From JAXGZG01 sp040771825 (GTDB lineage: Bacteria > Bacillota > Sulfobacillia > Fermentithermobacillales > Fermentithermobacillaceae), in contig JAXGZG010000001.1 of NCBI GenBank assembly GCA_040771825.1, positions 558,001-622,000 on the forward strand: a stretch of 64,000 bases of DNA, in the 5' to 3' direction. The position numbers were made by a program, and so were the translations under genes. Below the pieces are notes generated by a model. It was not told the DNA's origin. It saw only the letters and a list, made by a program, of their open reading frames with translations, and searched no databases. This document shows, one piece after another, positions 8,189 to 15,379 of the stretch. Position 1 is the first letter of the stretch; every line of letters begins with the position of its first letter.

Positions 8189-9283
8189 ATGAAAGATGTG
8201 GCTAGGCTGGGCCTAACATTGATGGTCATATGCGTTGCAGCCGGTCTGGGCCTTTCTGTTGTCTACGACAAAACAAAGCCGGTTATTGAAGCGCAAGCCC
8301 AACAGACTCTCCTTAAGGCTGCCCAGGAGGTTATTCCCGGGGCCGCCTCGGTTGAGGAGAAGGTTGAGAATGATAAGACTTACTTCGTAGGCTATGACGG
8401 CGGCGAGGTTGTGGGCGTCGCCATGAAAGTGGAATCCAAAGGGTACGGGCAGACCCCTATGGAGTTGATCGTTGGCTTTGACTCTCAGGGCCTTATCGCG
8501 AAAGTGGTTGTCCTGTCCATGTCAGAGACTCCCGGCATCGGAACCAGAGTAAAAGACAAGGCCTACCTTGCCAAGTATGAAGGAGTCGAAGATCCGTCCA
8601 GCGTTGACGGAATCTCGGGGGCTTCGTATTCAAGCAGGGCTGTCCAAAGCGGCGTGGCCGGCGCTTTGGAGTTTGTTCAGAAAATCCTGGGCTTTGGGGG
8701 CGGAGAGGTCCAAATTGTCTTGGCCAATACGCCTGATGGCACCTACGAGGGCACCGGCGAAGGGCTCTTGGGCCCAATCAAGGTGACGGTCACAGTTGAG
8801 GGCGGAAGGCTGGTTTCTGTGACCGTTACTGAACAGGATGAGACCCCGGGTATGGCGGGTCCCGCGCTGCAGAGCATTCCCAAGGCTATGGTTGATAGCC
8901 AGTCGGTTGACGTGGACACCGTCTCAGGGGCCACCTTTACCAGCAAGGGCATAATCGCCGCAGTGAAGGCTGCTTTGGGTCCGGTGCAGCCCGCCCAAGG
9001 TGCAGTAGATCTTTCCCAGATTCCCGACGGGACTTACGAGGGCAAGGGCGAAGGGCTTCTGGGTGATATCGCGGTATCGGTCAAGATGGAAGGCGGGAAG
9101 ATTGCTTCTGTGACCATAAACGAGCAATCTGAGACTCCCGATGTGGCGGGACCTGCGTTAACTGGGATTCCCAACGCCATTGTCAACGAGCAAAAGATCG
9201 ACGTAGATACCGTTTCAGGCGCGACGTTCTCCAGCAAAGGCATTATTGAGGCGGTGAGAAATGCTCTCGCCGGAGCGCAGTAG
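8189..9283 (+). CDS. Membrane-anchored protein with three FMN-binding domains (RnfG-like plus two)
   Basis: A 364-aa extracytoplasmic flavoprotein anchored by one N-terminal membrane segment (residues 5-25). Three modules follow. Residues 30-165 resemble RnfG, with SETPGIGTRV and the flavinylation motif DGISGASYSS. Two near-identical FMN-bind modules follow (about 183-262 and 280-360), each starting DGTYEG and ending with DTVSGATFTS or DTVSGATFSS. In known relatives ApbE links FMN covalently to the second Ser/Thr of such S/T-G-A-S/T motifs, so three flavins are predicted; no apbE is in this window. The likely role is electron transfer across or outside the membrane. The response-regulator gene starts inside its last codons, so the two are probably translated together. 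Confidence 0.87.
   Translation: MKDVARLGLTLMVICVAAGLGLSVVYDKTKPVIEAQAQQTLLKAAQEVIPGAASVEEKVENDKTYFVGYDGGEVVGVAMKVESKGYGQTPMELIVGFDSQGLIAKVVVLSMSETPGIGTRVKDKAYLAKYEGVEDPSSVDGISGASYSSRAVQSGVAGALEFVQKILGFGGGEVQIVLANTPDGTYEGTGEGLLGPIKVTVTVEGGRLVSVTVTEQDETPGMAGPALQSIPKAMVDSQSVDVDTVSGATFTSKGIIAAVKAALGPVQPAQGAVDLSQIPDGTYEGKGEGLLGDIAVSVKMEGGKIASVTINEQSETPDVAGPALTGIPNAIVNEQKIDVDTVSGATFSSKGIIEAVRNALAGAQ
8735..9267 (+). repeat. Intragenic tandem duplication of FMN-bind module
   Basis: Two copies of an about 240-bp module start at 8735 and 9026, a spacing of 291 bp (97 codons). Both encode DGTYEG-GEGLLG, then DETP or SETP, and DVDTVSGATF. The high identity indicates a recent internal duplication. Confidence 0.8.
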
Positions 9284-9983
9284 CAGAATAACGGTTCTCC
9301 TCTGCGATGACCACGCTATGGTCCGAGAGGGAACGCGGCGGCTTCTTGAAGCCGAGCCTGACATCGAAGTGGTGGGGGAAGCTTCCGACGGTCTCGAAGC
9401 CATCGAGATGGTAAGGGAGCTTTCTCCTCAAGTGGTGGCAATGGACGTTTCTATGCCCAGGATGAACGGGGTGGATGCCACCAGACGGATAAAGCAGATG
9501 TGCCCTTCTGTGTACGTTTTGGCGCTCACCGCGTATGATGACTTTCAGTACGTGACTCGCCTTTTGGAGAACGGGGCCTCGGGGTATATCTTGAAGAGCG
9601 CCCGGTCTCATGAGCTAATAGCTGCTATTCGAGCCACAGCCCTTGGGGAATCGGTCCTTGACGCAAGAGTGGCCCAGGATGTGTTCTCCAGAATCGGCGG
9701 GCGCGGCCCCGGCGAGATGACGCCCGAGCAACCAACTCCCGAACCCCCGCTAGAGACCACCCCCTTGACTGCCAGAGAAACGGCGGTTCTAGGACTCGCG
9801 GCCAGAGGACTTTCCAACAAGGAGATCGCCCAAGAGCTGGAAGTGAGTCCTCGCACGGTGCAATCTCATTTGGCTTCTATATTTTCGAAATTGGGTGTGG
9901 TCTCAAGGACCGAGGCTGTCATGATGGGTCTCAGGCGTGGCCTCATATCTCAGGGCGACATTGAGGTGACCCGGGGTGGCTGA
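9261..9983 (+). CDS. NarL/LuxR-type response regulator
   Basis: A 240-aa cytoplasmic DNA-binding response regulator. The receiver domain (about 9-125) has the acidic pair DDH, the phospho-acceptor Asp62 in VVAMDVSMPRMNG, the switch threonine in LALTAYDD and the lysine in YILKS. After a proline-rich linker the LuxR-type helix-turn-helix occupies about 165-230 (LTARETAVLGLAARGLSNKEIA). ATG at 9261 is preceded by GAGGCGG and overlaps the FMN-binding gene by 23 bp. The histidine kinase start overlaps its stop by 8 bp, so the pair forms one two-component system. The target genes are unknown; the coupled flavoprotein suggests a redox or respiratory signal, which is inference. Confidence 0.94.
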   Translation: MLSPERSSRITVLLCDDHAMVREGTRRLLEAEPDIEVVGEASDGLEAIEMVRELSPQVVAMDVSMPRMNGVDATRRIKQMCPSVYVLALTAYDDFQYVTRLLENGASGYILKSARSHELIAAIRATALGESVLDARVAQDVFSRIGGRGPGEMTPEQPTPEPPLETTPLTARETAVLGLAARGLSNKEIAQELEVSPRTVQSHLASIFSKLGVVSRTEAVMMGLRRGLISQGDIEVTRGG

Positions 9984-11604
9984 TGCCGCAGGTTGGGCCG
10001 GAACCAAACTTGTTCTGGAGATGGGCAGGATAACTAGGGACAACCTAACTCGGGACGAGGCCATGGGGAAGATCGCCTCGCTCCTTCTAGACAGTTTCCC
10101 TGTAGAGGCCGCGGCCATCCTTATCTACGATCCCGTCTCCAAGTCGGTCTATGTTTCGTCGTCCGTGACCAAATCCAAAGATACCGCCATGATTCCCGAG
10201 GACATAACCTTGCGTCTTCAGGGCGGATCGTGCCTAACGGAGGCTCTCAGGAATCCACATGAACCGACCTACGTTCCCGGCGGCACCGTGGACCCGGTTC
10301 TCGGGAAACTGACAGGGAACTTTGTCGCGGTAGTCCCCATGGCCACAGGCGAGGAAGTCAGCGGTTTCATGGTGCTTGCAGGCAACGACCAATCGGGCGC
10401 CAGCGGACTCATTCCAGAACTACTGATGGCAGTGGGAAGTCAGACGGCCATTGTGTCCTCCAAAGCGAACCTCATCGAGAGCTTGAGGCAGTCTGAAGAG
10501 CGTTACGAAAGTCTCATGGAAAACGCTAACGACTTGGTCTTCGTGCTGGACCGCGGCGGACGCTTTCTGTACGCCAATTCTCGTTGGGCGGACATTATGG
10601 GTTATCCTCCCGAAGAAATCGTCGGTCGTTATTTCGGGGAATTCGTAAGCGCCGACAGTTGGGCGAATACCGTGGCGGCGGTCAAAAAAGCGGGATTGGA
10701 GCAACGGAAATACATCGAGTATTCCTGGGTGATAGATAGTCAGCTAGGCAGCAAGGTGACTTTGGATGTCCGCGCTTCTCTCATCTATCAGGGTCCCGAC
10801 CTGGTGATGCACCAGGGGATAGCCCGAGATGAGTCAGCCGAGAAAAAGCTCCAGGCGGAACTGGTCAAGCGTGACCGCGAACTGGGTCAGTCAAAATCAC
10901 GGGAAGTACGCATGAGAGAGTACCTTTCTGTGGCAAACGCAGCCCAGGAAGAGGAACGGGCCAGGATCGCAAGGGAACTCCACGATGGCGCGGTTCAGTA
11001 CCTGGTGGCCTTGGGACGGCGCTTGGATTTGCTTCGAAAAACCATGTCTGGTGAGGGTTTGCTGCCTGAGGCTGACGAATCCATATGCAAGACCGCTCGA
11101 GAACTAGATGACATGGATGTGCTGGTGGATACTGCTATAGACGATCTGCGCAAATTCGCTCGGAATCTCCGCCCGCCTGTTCTGGACGATTTCGGCCTTG
11201 TGTCGGCGTGCGAGTGGTTAGGCCAGCAGGCCGAGAAGGAGGGCATAGATGTGGCATTCGTGCCCTCTGGAAGCGTCAGGCGACTTCCTCAGGATATGGA
11301 GGTATCGATTTTCCGCATTGCCCAGGAAGCTTTATCAAACTCCGTTAAACATTCGGGTGCCAGCAGGGTCGACTTCTCTCTAGATTTTGCCGGCAACATG
11401 CTCACTATGACTCTCAGGGATAACGGGCAGGGGTTTGACCCTCCCACCTCCCCGGGATCTTTGGTTAGAGCCGGTCAGATGGGGCTCGTGGGCATGTTTG
11501 AAAGAGCCGAGATTCTCCGAGCATCAATAGACCTCAAATCCCAAAAGGGGCACGGCACTGTGCTTACGGTGACCATCCCCATAGATACCTCAAGACCTGC
11601 CTAA
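9976..11604 (+). CDS. Sensor histidine kinase (GAF-PAS-HisKA_3)
   Basis: A 542-aa soluble sensor kinase partnered with the NarL-type regulator it overlaps. No membrane segment is seen. Residues about 20-170 look like a GAF domain; a PAS domain starts near 172 (YESLMENANDLVFVLDRGGR, MGYPPEEIVG). After a coiled linker the HisKA_3 dimerisation helix carries the phospho-acceptor His336 in ARIARELHDGAVQ. The HATPase domain has an N box (FRIAQEALSNSVKHSG), a G1 box (RDNGQGFDP) and a G2 box (GLVGMFERAE). The GTG at 9976 is used because it overlaps the upstream stop. The cytoplasmic GAF and PAS domains suggest an internal ligand such as haem, flavin or a gas, but no ligand can be read. Confidence 0.94.
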   Translation: MADAAGWAGTKLVLEMGRITRDNLTRDEAMGKIASLLLDSFPVEAAAILIYDPVSKSVYVSSSVTKSKDTAMIPEDITLRLQGGSCLTEALRNPHEPTYVPGGTVDPVLGKLTGNFVAVVPMATGEEVSGFMVLAGNDQSGASGLIPELLMAVGSQTAIVSSKANLIESLRQSEERYESLMENANDLVFVLDRGGRFLYANSRWADIMGYPPEEIVGRYFGEFVSADSWANTVAAVKKAGLEQRKYIEYSWVIDSQLGSKVTLDVRASLIYQGPDLVMHQGIARDESAEKKLQAELVKRDRELGQSKSREVRMREYLSVANAAQEEERARIARELHDGAVQYLVALGRRLDLLRKTMSGEGLLPEADESICKTARELDDMDVLVDTAIDDLRKFARNLRPPVLDDFGLVSACEWLGQQAEKEGIDVAFVPSGSVRRLPQDMEVSIFRIAQEALSNSVKHSGASRVDFSLDFAGNMLTMTLRDNGQGFDPPTSPGSLVRAGQMGLVGMFERAEILRASIDLKSQKGHGTVLTVTIPIDTSRPA

Positions 11605-11705
11605 GCCAAAATGCCTACTCTGCACTAAGCACTATGGCCGAAGTTTTGGACCGCTCCCTTGTTTATGATGTTGTTGAAGGAACAAATTAGCAGGGGGTGA
11701 CTTCT

Positions 11706-12293
11706 ATGGCGGCCCAGGACCTAGCCTTGGCGGAAAGAGCCTCACAGGGCGATCAGGAGGCTTTCAACACCATCTATGAGACGTATCAGAAGCAGATCTA
11801 CTACCACATAGCCAGGATAGTGAATGACCGGTTCGAGGCTGAAGACCTCACTCAGGAAGTGTTCTTAAGGGCTTATCAGTTCATGGGCAGTTATTCGGGG
11901 ACAGCCTCCCTCGGGAGGTGGCTCAGGCGAATAGCCACCAACTTATGCATCGACAGGATGCGCAAGAGAGCCTTGGCAACCACCCAATGGCCCACTGTGG
12001 CTTCCAAAGAAGGGCAGGAGCAGGCAGTGGAATTCGCCGGTGACGGCCCTTCGCCTCTGGAAGTGGCTGAAGACAGAGAAGGCGAAGGAATAATCCTTCA
12101 GGCTGTTCAGAGTCTTCCGGACTATTATCGCAAGGTAGTCATGCTTAGGGATTTTATGGATCTCACCGGTGAGGAGATCGCCAGGGAGATCCAATGCCCA
12201 ATAGGCACAGTCAAATCCAGGCTTTCTAGGGCACACGGTATCCTCAGGGACAAGTTCGTTTCGTCAGATGGAATGGCCGTGGCAGGTGCGTGA
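11706..12293 (+). CDS. ECF-type RNA polymerase sigma factor
   Basis: A 195-aa group 4 (ECF) sigma factor. Region 2 has AEDLTQEVFLRAY and a -10 recognition helix around RWLRRIATNLCIDRMRKRA; region 4 has LPDYYRKVVMLRDFMDLTGEEIA with a helix-turn-helix ending GTVKSRLSRA. The ATG at 11706 is chosen because AGGGGG lies 8 nt upstream; a GTG at 11697 falls inside that ribosome site. There is no anti-sigma factor with a zinc-binding motif next to it. Instead a membrane-anchored VanW protein follows 93 bp downstream, which may be a regulon member. Such factors usually respond to envelope stress. Confidence 0.92.
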   Translation: MAAQDLALAERASQGDQEAFNTIYETYQKQIYYHIARIVNDRFEAEDLTQEVFLRAYQFMGSYSGTASLGRWLRRIATNLCIDRMRKRALATTQWPTVASKEGQEQAVEFAGDGPSPLEVAEDREGEGIILQAVQSLPDYYRKVVMLRDFMDLTGEEIAREIQCPIGTVKSRLSRAHGILRDKFVSSDGMAVAGA

Positions 12294-12386
12294 ATATAGT
12301 TGGACTGGCGGCTTTGGACCGGCGCATTGTATTAGCGGCATCATGCAGGTTGGGTTTGGGCGTAAGTTTGGCCGGGCTGGGAGCTG

Positions 12387-13703
12387 GTGGAAGATGGGGT
12401 TACCGACCCTCGACCCATAGCCCGCAACCTTTGGCGCCGCGCGTGGCTTATGCTGCTTGGTGTTGGCCTAGTGCTGTGGTTCCTTTCCTTGGGTCTAGGC
12501 TACATAATCATATGGCCTGGGACAGAAGTTGCAGGGATATCAGTGGGCGGCAGAACTCCTTCTTCGGCGGAAAGCGAACTCCGCCGGATTCTGGGCTGGG
12601 AGAGCCGCAAGCTTAAACTGGAGTGCGAAGGGTTTTCTGGAGAGGTTTTTCTCTCTTGGGACCTGGGAGTAGATCCCGATATAGAGAGGACTATCGCGGC
12701 CTGCAAGCGCACTTTTTGGTCACACCTTCGGGAGCGGGAATTGCCTCTTTTGTGCGAGATTTCCCCAGACAAAACCTCGGCCTTGTCTTCTCAGCTAGCT
12801 CTAACTCTGGACATCCCTGCCCATGATGCGACCTTTCGAGTAACAAGAGATGAACAGGTGGAAGTGCTACCTCACCGGGTGGGGCGGTCACTGAATACCG
12901 GCCTTTTCTGCGCCTATGTCAACTCCATGGAAAGCATGGGCTCCATTCCCGATACTATGGAGATCTCCTTCCTGGAGGAAAACCCAAGAGTGTTCTCAAA
13001 GGACCTTGAGGCCTTGCTGCCCCTGGTGCCGATAGCCCAGTACTCCACCAATTATGAGGATGAAAACGACCGCGCCTATAACATTGAACTTGCGTCTTCG
13101 GCAGTCTCCAACATAGTCCTCAATCCCGGAGACGTGTTTTCCTTCAACTTGACTACGGGCCCTAGAAGCAAGGAGAACGGCTACCGGAAGGCGCCTGTCA
13201 TAATGGGTGACGGTTTCGTAGACGATTATGGCGGAGGAGTGTGCCAAGTCTCCACCACTCTATACGTTGCCATGCTGAAAGCCAGTCTTTCGGTGGAAGA
13301 GAGGCACTGCCACGGAATGCCTGTGGCCTACGTTCCAATGGGTATGGATGCTACCGTTGATTTTGATTCGCTAGACCTCAAGATGAAGAACAGCGCCTCC
13401 AGTCCCTATATTACCTTGGTCAAAGCCGATAGGGGCACGCTTACGGCGAAAATCTTCGGCCGTGACATGGGGGGGAGGATAGAGATTGAGACATCCATCA
13501 TCAAAGAGTACCCTGCCCAAGTGAGAGACAGTGCCGATCCAGAGGGGGCGGATGCGCCTCCTAAGCTCCGAAGCGGGTACCTGGTTGAGACTCGGCGCAA
13601 ATACTACAGTGGTGACCAACCGGTAAGGGTAGAGCGCCTTGGAACCAGCATGTACCCGCCTGAGAAACCGCCTCTGACTTCAAAAGACCATACTGCCAAC
13701 TAG
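12387..13703 (+). CDS. VanW-family membrane-anchored protein
   Basis: A 438-aa protein with a short cytoplasmic N-terminus and one membrane segment (about 17-42), so most of it is extracellular. A peptidoglycan-binding-like region (YkuD-associated type) covers about 50-190. The VanW domain, about 225-370, is unmistakable: NPGDVFSFN, GYRKAPVI, YGGGVCQVSTTLYVAML, ERHCHGMPVAYVPMGMDATV. VanW domains occur in glycopeptide-resistance clusters and in many Gram-positive wall proteins; the biochemical function is not established. The GTG at 12387 is the first start after an in-frame stop at 12363, with GGGAG only 3 nt upstream. No vanA, vanH or vanX genes are present, so a general wall role is more likely than resistance. 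Confidence 0.9.
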   Translation: MEDGVTDPRPIARNLWRRAWLMLLGVGLVLWFLSLGLGYIIIWPGTEVAGISVGGRTPSSAESELRRILGWESRKLKLECEGFSGEVFLSWDLGVDPDIERTIAACKRTFWSHLRERELPLLCEISPDKTSALSSQLALTLDIPAHDATFRVTRDEQVEVLPHRVGRSLNTGLFCAYVNSMESMGSIPDTMEISFLEENPRVFSKDLEALLPLVPIAQYSTNYEDENDRAYNIELASSAVSNIVLNPGDVFSFNLTTGPRSKENGYRKAPVIMGDGFVDDYGGGVCQVSTTLYVAMLKASLSVEERHCHGMPVAYVPMGMDATVDFDSLDLKMKNSASSPYITLVKADRGTLTAKIFGRDMGGRIEIETSIIKEYPAQVRDSADPEGADAPPKLRSGYLVETRRKYYSGDQPVRVERLGTSMYPPEKPPLTSKDHTAN

Positions 13704-13705
13704 TT

Positions 13706-14791
13706 CTAGAATTCTCCGGGCAGTCTCCACTGAATGGACTCGGGCATATGTCTCACCAGGGATTCCAGAAGTCTTAGGGCGCCCACTGCGTCGTTGAGAT
13801 CTAGGATTTCCACCGGGGAGTGGGAGTACCTTCGGGGGATAGTCACGGCCCCTGAAGGGATGCCGGCTCTCACTTGGTGCATGGCCGTGGCGTCGGTGTT
13901 GCCTCCCGTGAATGCTACCGGCTGGTAAGGGACCCCCGAGATTTCGGCTGCGTCCTTAAGCAGCGACAGAACGGTAGTATCGGCAAAGAGTCCGCTGGCT
14001 CCTCCGGAGGTGACTTGTATTGCGGGGCCTTGGCCTATGGCAACCGGGTGTTCCCTGCAAAAACTCACATCGGGAGTATCTCCTGATGGGATAGTGTCGA
14101 GGGCCACCGCCAGATCGGGGTTGACTCTGAAGCTTGCTACCCTTGCGCCCCGAAGGCCGACTTCCTCCTGCACTGTAACTACTGCGTGCAACTCCCCTGG
14201 AAAGTCTCCGTCTTCTAGTGCCTCCATCAGCGTTACGAGCACCGCGCAGCCGATGCGATCGTCTAGGGCTCTAGAAACCATGAGGTTACCTCTCATGAAT
14301 CTGGGTTCCGAGACGAAAGTGATAGGGGACCCGACCCCTATGCCCATGGCTTCGGCTTCTTCTTTGGACTTGGCTCCCACGTCTATGTAGAGGTCGGATG
14401 GCTTCTTGACTTCGTTTCGCTCTTTCTCGGATGCCAGGTGACCCGCTTTGACTCCGATTACTCCGATATTGCCGGCTACGTTGACTAACCTGGCTGGGAG
14501 GAGGCTATCTTGGGTGCCTCCCACCTTAATGAAACGGATGAAGCCGCTGGGCTCGATGCACCTTACCAGCAGGCCAATTTCGTCTGAATGGGCCGATATT
14601 AGTAGTTTGGGCCCTTTTCGGTTGCCACGTTTGACCGCGAACACGTTTCCCATGGGATCTGTGCTTAGTTCGTCGGATAGTGGGCTTAACGCGTCTTGCA
14701 TGTAACGGATGACGGGTGCCTCTCGTCCCGAGACTCCGGTTAGTTCTAAGAGCGGGATTAGGTGTTGCTTTATGGAGTCTATGTGACTCAT
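13706..14791 (-). CDS. M42-family metallo-aminopeptidase
   Basis: A 361-aa cytoplasmic di-metal aminopeptidase of the M42 family (glutamyl aminopeptidase/CelM type, usually tetrahedral dodecamers). Metal and catalytic motifs are in order: AHSDEIGL (His, Asp), ALDDRIGCAV (bridging Asp), VQEEVGLRGA (general base Glu and ligand Glu), ALDT (Asp) and RYSHSPVE near the C-terminus (His). The start is the ATG at 14791, which has AAGGAGG 7 nt upstream; an ATG six codons earlier overlaps that site. It removes N-terminal residues from peptides. It converges with the VanW gene with only 2 bp between stops. Confidence 0.94.
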   Translation of the reverse strand: MSHIDSIKQHLIPLLELTGVSGREAPVIRYMQDALSPLSDELSTDPMGNVFAVKRGNRKGPKLLISAHSDEIGLLVRCIEPSGFIRFIKVGGTQDSLLPARLVNVAGNIGVIGVKAGHLASEKERNEVKKPSDLYIDVGAKSKEEAEAMGIGVGSPITFVSEPRFMRGNLMVSRALDDRIGCAVLVTLMEALEDGDFPGELHAVVTVQEEVGLRGARVASFRVNPDLAVALDTIPSGDTPDVSFCREHPVAIGQGPAIQVTSGGASGLFADTTVLSLLKDAAEISGVPYQPVAFTGGNTDATAMHQVRAGIPSGAVTIPRRYSHSPVEILDLNDAVGALRLLESLVRHMPESIQWRLPGEF

Positions 14792-14903
14792 TGTTGTGCC
14801 TCCTTGCATGGCGTATAGAGGATTTGCTGCGCCTCTTTGCTGGTCATATTCGCTGCTATTGCGGTAATTCCTGTTATGCGCGCCCTATTGCCGCTGCGTT
14901 GTA

Positions 14904-14949
14904 ATATCGCACCACGATATCACCATACTTTGTTTGGATGGTGTACAAT
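14904..14949 (+). promoter_or_regulatory. Two adjacent palindromes and a -10-like box before the riboswitch
   Basis: ATATCG (14904-14909) pairs with CGATAT (14915-14920) and CACCAT (14921-14926) pairs with ATGGTG (14938-14943), both perfectly. TACAAT at 14944-14949 is a fair -10 box, but no good -35 is visible at 16-18 bp. The arrangement suggests a promoter under repressor or activator control for the transcript that starts with the cofactor riboswitch. Confidence 0.45.
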
Positions 14950-14995
14950 CTAGTCGAGCAACCGTATAGGCTCTTAGAAGAATAGAGGAACATTT

Positions 14996-15095
14996 AGGAA
15001 CTCCGAGTTGTCCGTCCTAAGCCAGAGGGTATGGAGGCCAACCGATAGGGTTTGCGAGGAAACTCACAAGCCTCCCATTTGGAAAGGAGTCGTTG
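14996..15095 (+). promoter_or_regulatory. Molybdenum/tungsten cofactor (Moco/Tuco) riboswitch aptamer
   Basis: The 3' half reads GCCTCCC, TTTGGAAAGGAG (15070-15089), which matches as I recall the conserved 3' strand of the Moco RNA motif upstream of E. coli moaA. Structure can be drawn by eye: P1 ACTCC (15000-15004) with GGAGT (15086-15090); AGGC (15035-15038) with GCCT (15070-15073); a hairpin AACC/GGTT (15040-15052); and a hairpin GAG-GAAA-CTC (15056-15065) with a GAAA tetraloop at 15059-15062. CCTAAG (15016-15021) and TATGG (15030-15034) flank a small hairpin and form the classic 11-nt GAAA-tetraloop receptor, a feature of this RNA class. It lies before a Moco-fold protein and a WtpABC importer, which fits. 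Whether it senses the Mo or W form is open. Confidence 0.8.
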
Positions 15096-15167
15096 TATGA
15101 TAAATTTGCTTACCCAAACGTGGGCGAAACTAGGTCCGGCCCCTCGTGCATATCAGGAGCTGCAGAT

Positions 15168-15189
15168 GCGCGGGCGTCCGGGCTTTTTT
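15168..15189 (+). terminator. Probable riboswitch-controlled terminator
   Basis: A GC-rich hairpin (GC, one G-G mismatch, CGG paired with CCG, GC; loop GCGT) at 15168-15183 is followed directly by six T (15184-15189). It stands about 80 nt after the aptamer and before the first structural gene, where a transcriptional expression platform is expected. The stem is short, so the assignment is moderate. Confidence 0.5.
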
Positions 15190-15379
15190 CATCCGCCTAT
15201 ACCGAAAGCCGGCAGAGATTCGGTCTTAGAATAGTCGCACGAGTTGTCAGGTAACCGTCTTCACATCAAGGCGTCCACCTGCATGCCTTTGGAAGGACGG
15301 TCCGGAGGACAAGCGGAGATCGAAGGGTCGGCTGTTGGCGATCAAGGAACCCATTAGAAATCAAGGAGGCAGGATACCA
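15190..15379 (+). other. Remaining leader region of the surface-protein locus
   Basis: This 190-bp stretch has no convincing gene. It contains the hairpins ACCGAA/TTCGGT (about 15201-15224) and CGTCC/GGACG followed by GTCC/GGAC (about 15270-15315). They may be alternative folds of the riboswitch transcript. The real ribosome site AAGGAGG is at 15363-15369. Confidence 0.4.

Noticed and set aside
12290..12616. Frame overlapping the sigma factor stop and the VanW start
   Set aside because: It is out of frame with VanW, compositionally like a shadow frame, and has no ribosome site.
15052..15234. 60-codon frame overlapping the riboswitch
   Set aside because: It lies over the aptamer and the terminator hairpin, and its sequence shows no domain. 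GGAAAGGAG upstream of ATG 15097 is part of the conserved aptamer strand.
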